From contig NZ_JAPEQG010000001.1 of assembly GCF_026339735.1 (NCBI RefSeq), positions 7,687,001-7,751,000 on the forward strand: 64,000 nt of DNA, in the 5' to 3' direction. Both the position numbers and the translations under genes were made by a program. The notes under the pieces are model-generated. The model saw only the letters and a program-made list of their open reading frames with translations. It was not told the origin of the DNA and searched no databases. Shown here piece after piece: positions 7,526 through 16,543 of the stretch (the first letter of the stretch is position 1; each line of letters starts with the position of its first letter). Source of the stretch: Streptomyces sp. NBC_01669 (lineage in GTDB: Bacteria > Actinomycetota > Actinomycetes > Streptomycetales > Streptomycetaceae).

Positions 7526-9418
7526 GGATCAGCCAGCGGGTCAAACAGACCCAGCGGGATGACCTCTGCCAGTGCGGAGTCCGCCGTGTCCTCGTCCATG
7601 GGCTCGTTCTCGGCCGGTGGCTCAGGGATCTCCCGGCTTGGGGCGGTCGCTCGGGTACGGGCTGCGACCCGGCGGTCCTTCCTCGACCGTTGGGCCGGAG
7701 CGCGCTCCTCGCCGACAGGGCCGTTGTGGGCGCGCGTGAGCAGGGCGGCTGCCGCTTCCGCGATCCGGGTTTCGCTGCCGTTCGGATTCTGCTGGCGGGC
7801 GTGGTCCCAGGCCATTTCGCCGAACGGGACGCCGATGCGGTGCAGGTGCCGCCAGAACACGGTGATCCACTGGTCCCTCTCGCCGCGGCGGTCGCGTACC
7901 CAGATCCGCGAGATGTCGTAGGGGTCGTAGTGGACCTCCCACAAGCCCTTCCTCTCCGCGATTCCGGAGTGCTGACGGCGCAGCGGGTTCAACTCCGGGC
8001 TGTCGTAGGTGCGGTGCTTGATCCGGATGCCGTAGGCATTGATCGCGTGCCACCGCTCCGGCAGCAACTCGACGTAGTCCTCACCGCTCAACGGGGCCGG
8101 AACGTAGCCGCGCGACTCCAGCAGCATCGCGTACTTCTCGTTCGGCGAGAACATCCGCTTCGGCGCGCAGGGATCGCGCAGCGCGTCGTGCGGCCGGTTC
8201 TGCCAGACCGTGACGATCCACTCGTCCAGCAGGTCCTGCAGCTCGGGCAAGGACCACAGCGGTCCGTCCTCCACATGCCGGCCACGACGGTCGACCGAGC
8301 GGCCGGTGTACCCCGCGACGAACTGCGCGAACAGCGTTGCCACCGATCCCAGCGTCTTCTCGATCACGCCCTTCTCGAAGGGTGACGCCTTGTGCGTCGG
8401 CTGCAGCGAGACGCCCAAGAAGCGGCAGGAGGCACGGAAGTTGTGCGAGATGAACACCTTTCCGTGATCGCAGACGATCGTCTCTGGAACGATCACCGGC
8501 CGCGCCGCCGCCTGCTCCAACCTCTCGTCCAGGGCCAGCAGCCGCCGGTGCGGCAGGACCGACCGGGACATCCGCAGCGCCTGTGGCCAGCCCGGCCGCA
8601 TCGTCTCCGGTGTGATGCTGCGGGCCAGGAGGGCGGAGGCGTCGGCCGCCTTCGTCGTAGGACGCAGCACTGCCGCCGTGATCGACCTGGACGCGATGTC
8701 GACCAGCGCGGTCAACTCGACCTTCTCCGCGATGCCGTCATCCAGCCGTACCAAAACGTCCAACGGAGTGGAGTCGATCTGCATCAGCTCGCCCGGCGCG
8801 ACAGCCGGAACTTCACCGAACGGGCCGGCCGGACGCGCCTGCAACGAGCGGCGTGCCCTCGCCGAACCGGTCGCGTGCGTGCCGACCGCCAACTTGTCGA
8901 ACAGCCGATAAAGCGTGCGCTCCGTGGGCAATTCGATGGCGTCGGCGTCCTCGCGGGACGCCAGGATCTCCTTCGTCCGCCAGATGGTGAACCGGACCGT
9001 CCTCGAGGAAGCATCGGTTGTCTCGGCGATCGCCCTCCTCATTGCCTCGACCACCAACGGGGAAATCTGGCCGAAGTCCGGCAGCTTCTTGGCCGACCGG
9101 CCGACCGGCCGACCGGCCGTCCGCCAGCCCGACCAGCCCCTCGCGCTGATAACGCTGGCGCCGCTGCTTGATTCCACTGGCCGTCATCCGATGGCCCGCT
9201 GCTGTCAGCTCGGCGGCCTTCGCCCGCTCCCGCTCGGCCAGGCAACGTTGCCGAGGGTCGAACTCCGGTCGCGGCACTGCCCCGTGGGGAGCATCCGGCG
9301 GCAATCCGTGCAGCACCTCCAGGATGTGTCCTTCCCACCAACGGGCCTGTTCAGCAGCCTTCTTAGGGAACTCCGCGATCCGCGCCGTCGGCGGGACCCG
9401 ACGCTTCTCGCTCGTCAT
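7510..9418 (-). pseudogene. tniA: tniA-like DDE (Mu-type integrase core) transposase, frameshifted at an 8-bp tandem repeat
   Basis: The N-terminal part reads from ATG 9418 (MTSEKRRVPPTARIAEF, then a helical DNA-binding region ending QRYQREGLVGLADGR) down to the GGCCGACC repeat at 9091-9119. The sequence then continues in another frame from SAKKLPDFGQISPLVVEAM to the stop at 7510. The catalytic triad is intact: Asp in APGELMQIDSTPLD, Asp in VCDHGKVFISHNF and Glu in FEKGVIEKTLG. Homologous proteins of this type run through in one frame. The downstream frame alone could start at 9177 and give 555 residues lacking the N-terminal DNA-binding domain. One repeat unit more or less would change the frame. 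Confidence 0.85.
9091..9119. repeat. 8-bp tandem repeat GGCCGACC, 3.6 copies, inside tniA
   Basis: Three full GGCCGACC units plus GGCCG lie exactly where the tniA reading frame changes. Because 8 is not a multiple of 3, a gain or loss of units by slippage shifts the frame. Confidence 0.9.
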
Positions 9419-9419
9419 C

Positions 9420-9848
9420 CGGCAACAGGGCCTGCTGATCGCGCTCCTCGAAGAACGCGACATCGGCAGCAATCTGGCCCAAGCGCAGCCTCCTGCCGGC
9501 GGCTTCGTCCAGGCACTGCGCGACCTGGTGCGCCGCAACTCGGCAGACCCCGGCATGGTCCGCCTGTTCGCCACCCTCGCAGCGGAATCCACTGACAGCG
9601 ATCACCCGGCGCACTCGTTCTTCCAGGAGCGGTACGCCATGGTCCGCAACGCCGCCACGGCCGGAGTGGAGAACGAGCGTCACAGGGGCATCCTGCCCCC
9701 CGGCCCGGATCCTGCGCACATCGCAGCCAGCCTGCTCGCCGTCATGGACGGCCTGCAGACACAGTGGCTGCTGGACGACGCCTTCGACATGGTGGCGGCG
9801 TTCGACGCTCACCTGCGGGCCATCGGTGCCCGCATCGACGAGCGGTGA
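9420..9848 (+). pseudogene. C-terminal fragment of a TetR-family regulator
   Basis: From codon RQQGLLIALLEERD (9420) to the TGA at 9848 the frame reads as the ligand domain of a TetR protein (AMVRNAATAGVENERHRG, ASLLAVMDGLQTQWLLDD). The DNA-binding domain that should precede QGLLIALLE is missing. Upstream DNA is the start of tniA on the other strand, so the gene was cut at about 9420 by insertion or deletion. No start codon with a ribosome site is available. Confidence 0.8.
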
Positions 9849-9908
9849 TCGGAGAAGGATCTTTCACTGCCTGGCACAGCACGCCGAAGAACTCCGCGCC
9901 CGAAAGGG

Positions 9909-10883
9909 TCAGTTATCGCTCAGCAGGTCTCGGGCAACTTCGACGTCTGTGATCAGGATGTTGATCCATCCACCGCGTGCCGCTCCCCGGATCGCAGCCG
10001 CCTTGTCCATGCCCCCGGCGACTCCGATGCGGCGATCCACCGCTCGCAGCTGGTCGGGGTCGATGCCGATGAGACGGTCGTTGAAGGGTGCGTCGACGGG
10101 GTTGCCCTCCGCGTCGAAATAGCGGGCACAGACGTCACCGACGGCACCGAGCTCCTTGAGCTGTTGCTGATCCTGTGCGGTGATGGCGTTGCCGGAGCGG
10201 CGCAGCAGCGGTGAGGGGTCGAGGCTGCCGATGCCCAGAAGCGCCAGCGTGAGATGAGACCACGTCTTTGTGACCTGCAGCATCGCAGGTTCCTGGGACA
10301 GCAGGTCGCGTAGCTCACGGCTGCCGACCAGAGCCGCGGACGGTGCGAACACCGGGCGCGCTCCGGTGAGTTCGGCCAGGCGGCTGGTCAGGCGGGTCGC
10401 GTGGAGTTGCACCTCCGGGCTGCCGGAGCCGCCGATCAGCTGCACGACTTCCTGTGCGACAGATGACGTCTTGGCCCGCATGACCTTGACGGCTTCGAGC
10501 AGGGTGGCACTCCAGGAGGAGACACCGATGACGTCTCCGCCTTTGAGCGTCGCGTCGAGGTACGTGGCGGTCGCTGCCGCGAGCGCAGGAATGACCTCCA
10601 CGCCGGTGCCCTCCACTTCGACGACGACGGCGTCACGCAAGCCGTAGCGCGCGACCAAGGCGTCTTCGAGCTCGGCATGTACGCCTTCGGGCGAGACGAC
10701 CACGGTGCGCACCACTCCGCGGTCGACGGCTTCCTTCAGGAGCCGCGACACACGCGCCTGGGACAAGTTGAGATGTGCTGCGATCTCGGGCTGGCGCACT
10801 CCGCGCTCGTGATACATGCGGGCCACCTTGACCAGCAGCCGCATGTGGTCATCGCTGGGAGTGGAGGACCCTGCCGCGACCAT
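9909..10883 (-). CDS. SorC/DeoR-type sugar-binding transcriptional regulator
   Basis: The 324-residue protein has an N-terminal helix-turn-helix (RQPEIAAHLNLSQARVSRLL, about residues 29-48) and a long sugar-binding domain of the SorC family, with GGDVIGVSSWSATLLEAV near residue 115 and IGVAGGMDKAAAIRGAARGG near 290, the phosphosugar-binding C-terminal motif. Such regulators sense phosphorylated sugars and usually sit beside a sugar catabolic operon. None is present here, so its target may have been lost or lie elsewhere. The gene appears intact. Confidence 0.88.
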   Translation of the reverse strand: MVAAGSSTPSDDHMRLLVKVARMYHERGVRQPEIAAHLNLSQARVSRLLKEAVDRGVVRTVVVSPEGVHAELEDALVARYGLRDAVVVEVEGTGVEVIPALAAATATYLDATLKGGDVIGVSSWSATLLEAVKVMRAKTSSVAQEVVQLIGGSGSPEVQLHATRLTSRLAELTGARPVFAPSAALVGSRELRDLLSQEPAMLQVTKTWSHLTLALLGIGSLDPSPLLRRSGNAITAQDQQQLKELGAVGDVCARYFDAEGNPVDAPFNDRLIGIDPDQLRAVDRRIGVAGGMDKAAAIRGAARGGWINILITDVEVARDLLSDN

Positions 10884-10951
10884 GGCTCCATCCTCGCTTG
10901 TCCGGGCGGCCAGGCCGCCGGCCGGGCTGCGTGTCTACGCCGAGGAACATC

Positions 10952-11228
10952 CTATCGGCGGGGCTTCATGTATACCGACTGCATCTTCTGCAGAGCCGCA
11001 ACCGAGGAACTGACCAGCCCGTACTGCTGGTCCCCATCGCCTTCATAGCCGCGGACCATCCAGACCTCACCGCTGTCGATCAGCAGCCAGTACGTGATGA
11101 CGCCGTCCTCGAACGCACCGAGGAACGCTGGCCGCCCCCGATGGAAGGTCGGGGACATCCAGCTCGCGGCCCGAGTCCCGCACGAACATGCGATTGCGGT
11201 CGACCGGCAACCCCGTCACGCAGCCGAC
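10952..11228 (-). pseudogene. Small SUKH-like (SUKH-4?) protein gene with a frameshift
   Basis: Two frames join into one plausible protein: TGLPVDRNRMFVRDSGRELD up to about 11143, then GRPAFLGAFEDGVITYWLL and IDSGEVWMVRGYEGDG to the stop at 10952. The switch is at a run of five Gs (11139-11143), consistent with one extra base. The TGLP start, an LG strand and a SGEV...Y pattern recall SUKH-type immunity/ligand-binding proteins of Streptomyces. Family assignment is tentative; coding character of the second segment is clear. Confidence 0.45.
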
Positions 11229-11244
11229 CGCGGACGCGGTGGTG

Positions 11245-11286
11245 TCAGTGGGTGATGACGACCTTGCCGAAGTGAGCGCCGCTGTC
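11245..11286 (-). pseudogene. Last codons of a lost MDR oxidoreductase
   Basis: Thirteen codons, DSGAHFGKVVITH, then TGA, match the usual C-terminal end of zinc-type or quinone MDR enzymes (GKVVI near the stop). Nothing upstream continues the gene, so this is only a scar. Confidence 0.35.
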
Positions 11287-11367
11287 TGTGTTCGTCTTGT
11301 GTGTTCGCGGCGTACCAGCGCTGCCCGCTCTCGTGTCGTTGCGTGCACGAGAGCGGCGTCGGGTGGC

Positions 11368-12105
11368 TCAGCGGTGGGCGGCGCGGTTCATCTCGACGAC
11401 GTCGTCGACAGTGGGGTTGGCCGGGAGGGCGGCGAAGCGTTCCGGGAGGCTGTCGCGGATGGCCGCGTCCTTGACGCGGTCGGCCGCGGCCAGGGCCGCC
11501 GGCAGCTCGTCGAGGGTCAACTCGGTGCAGTAGGCGGGGCCGTTGGGCTGCTGACGCCAGGAGTCGGCCAGTGTGCCGGCGTCGTACGGGTCGAAGCCGG
11601 TGTCGTCCACCAGGCTCATGGCCACCTTTCGCGCCTCGTCGGAGTCACCGGCGACCGGGATGGCGATACGGCCGGGGGTCCCCGCCGGGACGCCCTTCGT
11701 GCGTTGGGTCTCGGCCAGCGCGGCGTTCCACGCCTTGATGACGGGGCGGCCGAGCAGCTCCGCGGTGTACACGCTCTCCACCTGGCCGTTGTCCACCGCC
11801 TGGATCGGCTCGCTGAGCATGCCCGGGTAGTAGTTCGAGGTGTCGATGACCACGGTCCTGTCGGGCACCGATGCGAACAGGTCTGCCAGCTGGCCCGCCA
11901 CGCCGAACGGGATCGACAAGACGACCACGTCCCTGCCCTGGACCGACTCCTCCAGGGCTACTGCGCGGGCCCCGGACTCCAGCACCTCCGCCCGGACGGC
12001 CTCGGGGCCGCGGGCATCGGCCACCAGCACCTCGTGACCGGCCGTGCTGAGCTTGGAGGCGAGGTTCCCGCCGATGGCGCCGGCGCCTATAACAGTTATT
12101 TTCAC
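11368..12105 (-). CDS. NAD(P)-binding oxidoreductase of the F420-dependent NADP reductase-like group
   Basis: The 245-residue protein begins MKITVIGAGAIGGNLASKL, a Rossmann dinucleotide motif (GAGAIGG at residues 7-13). VVVLSIPFG near residue 61 and VVIDTSNYYPG near 85 follow the pattern of the F420:NADP oxidoreductase/ProC-like fold. No quinone or zinc motif is present. Substrate and cofactor choice cannot be read from sequence; similar genes are often just called NAD(P)-binding proteins. It is followed by a TetR gene on the same strand 112 bp upstream, possibly its regulator. Confidence 0.8.
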   Translation of the reverse strand: MKITVIGAGAIGGNLASKLSTAGHEVLVADARGPEAVRAEVLESGARAVALEESVQGRDVVVLSIPFGVAGQLADLFASVPDRTVVIDTSNYYPGMLSEPIQAVDNGQVESVYTAELLGRPVIKAWNAALAETQRTKGVPAGTPGRIAIPVAGDSDEARKVAMSLVDDTGFDPYDAGTLADSWRQQPNGPAYCTELTLDELPAALAAADRVKDAAIRDSLPERFAALPANPTVDDVVEMNRAAHR

Positions 12106-12216
12106 GACTTGTCCTTTGCTGGGTTGTGCTGCGCCACCGGTAAAGGTGGCGTCATGTGATGACTGGGCGTGATCGAGCCGCCGGGCGTGGCGGGGCCGGA
12201 CCGGATTGTGCGGCGG

Positions 12217-12810
12217 TTACGCCTGGGCGTCTCGCTCGCTGTAGCCGCTCGCGATCAGTGCGCGAAGTCGGCCGAGCGACTCCTCGTCGGTGCCGTTGCC
12301 CTTGATCCAGGCAAGGGAACAGGCCGCGAGGAACAGGTCGTACCCCTGCACCGATGCCCGCACGTGCCCCGCGTGCTGCGCCGCTCGCACGTACTGGTCG
12401 GTGGCGGTGATGAGGATGTCGCAGGGAATCGTGAGCGGGCTGTCCGGCTCCTGCGCCCGGGCCGCGGCCATGAGCGGTTCCGGAAGGCCGCTGTAGGCGC
12501 TGAAGTACTCCTCCATCGCCCGCAGCCACTGCTCCAACGCCTCGGCCGGGTCGCCGAGTTGCTCGATGTCTGCCTGGCGGGCGACGAGTTCCTCGGAGCG
12601 GGTCTGCAGCACGGCAGCGAGCAGTGCTTCCCGGGTGGGGAAGTGCCGGTAGAGGGTGCCGGGCCCAACCCCCGCCTCCTTGGCCACCGCTTCCAAGGAG
12701 GTGCCGACCCCGTGCCGCAGGAAGTGCCGCTGCGCGGTCTCGAGGAGGGTCGCGCGGTTGCGCTGGACGTCCGCGCGGGGCTTGCGCCCCTGGCGTCCGC
12801 TGATGACCAT
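12217..12810 (-). CDS. TetR-family transcriptional regulator
   Basis: The 197-residue protein has a TetR helix-turn-helix in TSLEAVAKEAGVGPGTLYRHF (about residues 37-57) and a helical C-terminal domain. It lies upstream of, and co-directional with, the NAD(P)-binding oxidoreductase gene. Its own upstream region carries two TAAAACGGA-N7-TCCG boxes that fit autoregulation. The ATG at 12810 follows a GGAGG-type site at a normal distance. Intact. Confidence 0.9.
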   Translation of the reverse strand: MVISGRQGRKPRADVQRNRATLLETAQRHFLRHGVGTSLEAVAKEAGVGPGTLYRHFPTREALLAAVLQTRSEELVARQADIEQLGDPAEALEQWLRAMEEYFSAYSGLPEPLMAAARAQEPDSPLTIPCDILITATDQYVRAAQHAGHVRASVQGYDLFLAACSLAWIKGNGTDEESLGRLRALIASGYSERDAQA

Positions 12811-12849
12811 GCGTCCTCCTGTCCACGGTGAGTACGTGCACGCATTAAA

Positions 12850-12911
12850 ACGGATGCTGCCTCCGTATGTCTTCGAGCGTAAAACGGAGACTCCCTCCGG
12901 TCAAACCGGAG
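12850..12911. promoter_or_regulatory. Repeated dyad operators upstream of tetR; 12811-13188 otherwise gene-free
   Basis: ACGGA-N7-TCCGT at 12850-12866 and CGGAG-N5-CTCCG at 12885-12899 share the context TAAAACGGA and lie 34 bp apart, about three helical turns. A third dyad CTCCGGT-CAA-ACCGGAG overlaps the second (12895-12911). They are likely binding sites for the adjacent TetR. The rest of the 378-bp gap to the next gene shows nothing but an 8-bp hairpin (13156-13180) just before the next ribosome site. Confidence 0.55.
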
Positions 12912-13188
12912 AGCGGTCCACGGGGCGCTTGCTGCTCGACGGGTCGAGTTCGGTGGCCCTGCGCGGCTCGGTCACTGTTCCCCTTCGGGAACCGGACGGT
13001 TGTCCACGTGGCCCCATTCGCTCCCCGGCCGCCCGACACCGGGAAACCGACGCGTTGCCCCGGGTAGAGGAATGCGCATCCTTTGCATCCCCCTGTCTCG
13101 GGGCTCGGACGGGTTGCTCCCTGGCTGTAACGCTGATGAAACGGGTGCAGCCGAACCTCAGGCATCGACCACGCCTGAGGAGGTACTG

Positions 13189-13990
13189 ATGGAGGACGGC
13201 GACGCCGGGCTGTTGTATGTGACTGCTCCCGATGGGGCGACGATCGCGGCCGAGGTCATCGTTCCCGCGCGGCCGGCGGTGGCGACGCTACTGCTCGTCC
13301 CGGGTCTGGGTTACGGGCCGTGGAGTTGGGCACCACAGCGAGCGGAGTTCGCTGTCGGTTACCAGTTGGTGTTGCTCCACAACCGCGGTACCGGGCCATT
13401 CGACGCACCGACCGGTCCGTATTCCATCGACCTTGGCTGATGACGCGGCGGCCGTGTTGCGCTCGCTGGGCTCCCCACCAACCCACGTGATGGGTACTTC
13501 GATGGGGGATACGTCTCGCTGCAGTTGGCAGCCGCGCATCCTGACCTGGTGGCGTCGGTGGTCGTGATCGCCAGTTCGCCAGGCGGTCCCGGTGCGCTGC
13601 CCGTCCCCGAGCAGACGGCCATGCTGTGGCGCGACCACGCGCACCTGCCCAGCGAAGAGTTCGCGCGGCGGACCATGCCGAACTCCTTCGCTCCCGGCTG
13701 GACCGAAGCGCATTCCCGGGAGTATGCGGAGTTGCTGGGCGCCCGCATGGCGTCACCCGTGTCGCCGGAAGCCTGGGCGGCGCAGTCGGCGGCGTGCGAG
13801 GAGTTCCTCACCCACGGTCTGCGGGGTGTGGGACCTCACCAGCCGGTGACCGGCATTCACGGCACCGCCGATGGCGTCGTGCCGTTCGAGAACCTCGCCG
13901 AGCTCGGCCGTCAGCTCCCGCAGGCGCAGAGGATCGCCCTCCGCGGCGCTGGTCATCTGTGCTGGGTGGGTGGTGATCTGGCGGAGCCGG
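13189..13990 (+). pseudogene. Alpha/beta hydrolase gene with two frameshifts and a lost 3' end
   Basis: ATG 13189 follows GAGGAGGT and opens a hydrolase (TLLLVPGLGYGPWSWAPQ; LLHNRGTGPFDAP). The frame breaks at about 13434 where one base is extra, continues as LADDAAAVLRSLGSPPTHV, reaches the nucleophile elbow GTSMG, and breaks again at a run of five Gs (13504-13508) where one G is missing. The original frame resumes with GYVSLQLAAAHPDLVAS and runs to AGHLCWVGG with a histidine in the expected place. No natural stop follows; the sequence then enters the antisense of the MDR gene. The enzyme cannot be made. Confidence 0.85.
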
Positions 13991-14010
13991 TCGATGTCGG
14001 CGCGCCCGCC

Positions 14011-15015
14011 TTACGTCATGGCGACGACGACCTTGCCGGCCTTCGCCCGGCCCTTTTCGACGTACTCCATGGCCTGGAGGGTTTCGTCGAACGGGAAGAC
14101 GCGGTCGACGAGGGGGCGGATCTTCCCGGTGTCGATGAGGGGGGTGAGTTCGCGCAGTTGGTCGCCGCTGGCCTTCATGAACAGGAAGGAGTACGTCACG
14201 CCAAGGCGCTTGGCCTGGCGTCGGGTCTTGGAACTGAGCGCGGTCATGGCCAGGCGGAGGACCGGGTTCGTGCCGAGTTCGCGGGCGAAGTCGGGGTCGG
14301 GCGGGCCCGCGACGCTGATAGCCATGCCGCCGGGCTTGAGCACGCGCAGGGATTTGGCGAGGTTTTCGCCGCCGAGGCTGTCGAGGACGACGTCGTAGCC
14401 GTCGAGGATCTCCTCGAAGTCCTGCGTGCGGTAGTCGACGACGACGTCCGCGCCGAGGTCCTTGACCAGGTCGACCTTGGCGGTGCTCACGGTGGTGGCC
14501 ACGTGCGCGCCCAGCGCCTTGGCCAGCTGGACGGCGATGGAGCCGAGGCCGCCGGCGCCCGCGTGGATGAGGACCTTCTGACCCGGCTGTACGCGCGCCC
14601 GCTCGACCAGCGCCTGCCATGCGGTCAGGGCGACCAGGGGCAGGGAGGCGGCCTCGGTCATGGTGAGGATGGCGGGTTTGGGTGCCAGGTCGTCCTGGTG
14701 GACGGCGAGGAGTTCGGCGAAGGTGCCGATGCGGTCCTTGTCGGGCCGGGCGTAGACCTCGTCACCCACCGCGAAGCGGGTGACGGAGGACCCGACCTGC
14801 AGGACCTCTCCGGCGAGGTCGTTGCCCAGGACGAGGGGGAGACGGTAGGGCATGAACGCCTTGAAGTCCCCGTTGCGGATCCTGAGGTCCAGCGGGTTGA
14901 CGCCCGCCGCGTGGATCTTCACCAGGACGTCGTCGGCACCTACCTGCGGGTCGGCTACCTCGGCGGTGCGCATGGTGGTCGCGTCACCGTACTTCTCGAC
15001 CATGAAAGCCCTCAT
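14011..15015 (-). CDS. NADP-dependent MDR oxidoreductase (quinone reductase type)
   Basis: The 334-residue protein is a zinc-lacking MDR enzyme. GroES-like motifs include AAGVNPLDLRIRNGDFK (about residue 37) and NDLAGEVLQVG. The Rossmann motif is HAGAGGLGSIAVQLAKALGA (about residues 150-169). It resembles NADP-dependent alkenal/quinone reductases that act on alpha,beta-unsaturated carbonyls. An aldo/keto reductase remnant lies just upstream on the same strand. The gene is intact; the 3' end meets the hydrolase pseudogene. Confidence 0.88.
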   Translation of the reverse strand: MRAFMVEKYGDATTMRTAEVADPQVGADDVLVKIHAAGVNPLDLRIRNGDFKAFMPYRLPLVLGNDLAGEVLQVGSSVTRFAVGDEVYARPDKDRIGTFAELLAVHQDDLAPKPAILTMTEAASLPLVALTAWQALVERARVQPGQKVLIHAGAGGLGSIAVQLAKALGAHVATTVSTAKVDLVKDLGADVVVDYRTQDFEEILDGYDVVLDSLGGENLAKSLRVLKPGGMAISVAGPPDPDFARELGTNPVLRLAMTALSSKTRRQAKRLGVTYSFLFMKASGDQLRELTPLIDTGKIRPLVDRVFPFDETLQAMEYVEKGRAKAGKVVVAMT

Positions 15016-15149
15016 CGTCGTCTCCGTTCCGTGTCCCGTCCATGAGGGCGGGGTCTCCGCTCGCCCCAGGCTTCCGCCAGTACGAGATAGTTTGTGTTGT
15101 TTTCCTGGATGCGACGCGGGCGCACTGCGTCCTCAGCCGCGTTCACCCA

Positions 15150-15718
15150 TCAGGCCACCGGCACGACCGGGGCAGTGATCCGGTCGGCGGCGCCTCCCTG
15201 GAGGCGGTCCAGGGAGGCGCCGATCCCCTCGTGGGGAACGCCGAGCGGCACCGCGCTGACCTCGGCCAGTCGGGCGTACTGCTCATCGGTCAGCTAGACG
15301 TCGAGGGCGCCGAGGTAGCTGTCGAGCTGGGAGAGGCTGCGCGGGCCGATGATCGGGACGAGCGTGGCCACGGAACGGGCGGCGCGCTCGCGCACCCAGG
15401 CCACCGCCACCTGGGCGGGCGTCACGCCGGTCTCCTCGGAGATCGCCAGGACGGTGTCGACGACGGCGGTCTTCTGGCCGGTGCTCTCGGTGTGGATGAC
15501 CATGCCCAGGTCACTCAGGCGCCCCTCGGCGGAGCTGCGGTACTTACCGGTGAGCAGCCCGCCACCGAGCGGGGACCACAGGGCGGCGCCCAGTCCGAGG
15601 CTCTCGGCCATGGGCAGGAGTTCGCGGTCGGCGGTGCGCTCGACGAGGCTGTACTCGTCTCGGCGCCGGCGCCCCAGCCGGTGCCGAAGTTCGCGGTGCC
15701 GAGCGCGTACTCGGACAC
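15150..15718 (-). pseudogene. Aldo/keto reductase gene with internal deletion, frame change and in-frame stop
   Basis: The first segment reads SEYALGTANFGTGWGAGAE, the N-terminal strand of an aldo/keto reductase. At about 15657 it jumps in a new frame to DEYSLVERTADRELLPMAE and SPLGGGLLTGKYR, which normally lies some 140 residues later; the catalytic Tyr/Lys/His core is gone. A TAG at 15296-15294 follows LGALDV, but the same frame continues LTDEQYARLAEVSAVPLG and ends at 15150. Three separate lesions make this a clear relic. Confidence 0.82.
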
Positions 15719-15805
15719 GTGCAGTCCGGTCCGGTGTCCGAAGGTGCATGAGATGTCCTTGCATGAGGGGTGGGAAGGCGGCCGCGCCGGGGTGGAGGGT
15801 GAGCG

Positions 15806-16498
15806 TCAGCCCGCGTTCGGCGGGGGTGTCGCAGACAGGCTCTGCTTGACGTACCGGCTGGTCTCGTCGGCGAGGATCTCGGGCAGGCCGGTCTCGATGC
15901 CGTCAAGGGCCTGGGCCGCGACGTCGGCGGCGGCGACCTTCTGATCGGCAGGCACGCCTGCGGCCATGTCGGTGTCCATGTAACCGACGTGCAGCGCCGA
16001 GACGTTGATCCCGCGCGGTGCCAGCTCCTCACGGGTCGCGTCGCTCAGCGCCCAAGCGGCGGCCTTGGAGGCCGCGTAGGAGCCGAGGCCGGCCGGGTGG
16101 AACCAGGACAGGGCGGACAGGACGTTGAGTACGGAGCCGCCGCCGTTGCTCTCGATGACGGGGGCGAAGGCCCGGGTGGCGGCGAGCGGGCCGAAGAAGT
16201 TGGTCTCCATCTCGCGACGTACCTCGTCCAGGTCGCCTCCGATCAGCGTCGCGCCGGTGGAGATGCCCGCGTTGTTGATCAGCAGCGTCGCATCGGAAGC
16301 GATGCGGGCGGCCTCCCGTATCGACGCCTCGTCCGTGACGTCCAGCCGCAGTGGGATGACACCCGGCACGTCGATCGTCTCGGGGCGTCGAGCCGCGCCG
16401 TACACCTTCACCCCGCGCTCCACGAGCTGGGCGGACAAGTGCCGCCCGAGCCCCCGGTTGGCGCCGGTGACCACTGCGACCGCGTTCTTCAGTTCCAT
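15806..16498 (-). CDS. Short-chain dehydrogenase/reductase (SDR)
   Basis: The 230-residue protein is a classical SDR: cofactor motif VVTGANRGLGRH (about residues 9-19), LLINNAGIS (about 75-83), and the active-site pair in GSYAASKAAAW (Y...K). The motif around residue 35 (AARRPETID) suggests NADP(H). ATG 16498 is preceded by AGGAG. An upstream reading would cross the operator. It is divergent from tetR at 16614 with a palindrome between, so it is probably that repressor's target. Confidence 0.88.
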   Translation of the reverse strand: MELKNAVAVVTGANRGLGRHLSAQLVERGVKVYGAARRPETIDVPGVIPLRLDVTDEASIREAARIASDATLLINNAGISTGATLIGGDLDEVRREMETNFFGPLAATRAFAPVIESNGGGSVLNVLSALSWFHPAGLGSYAASKAAAWALSDATREELAPRGINVSALHVGYMDTDMAAGVPADQKVAAADVAAQALDGIETGLPEILADETSRYVKQSLSATPPPNAG

Positions 16499-16543
16499 GT
16501 CTGCTCCTGGTCCTGGCGGGGGCCGTCGGGCCACCCATATAAA

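Noticed and set aside
9091..9119. CRISPR-like or satellite repeat
   Set aside because: The units are 8 bp and contiguous with no spacers. It is a simple tandem repeat in coding DNA; I see no CRISPR array in the window.
13156..13180. Hairpin CCTCAGGC/GCCTGAGG touching a ribosome site, possible riboregulator
   Set aside because: The stem is short and precedes a pseudogene, and no known riboswitch core is visible.
13525..15045. 506-codon plus-strand frame running through the MDR gene
   Set aside because: Only its first 155 codons match a hydrolase; the rest is the antisense of the MDR gene at 14011-15015, so it is not one protein.
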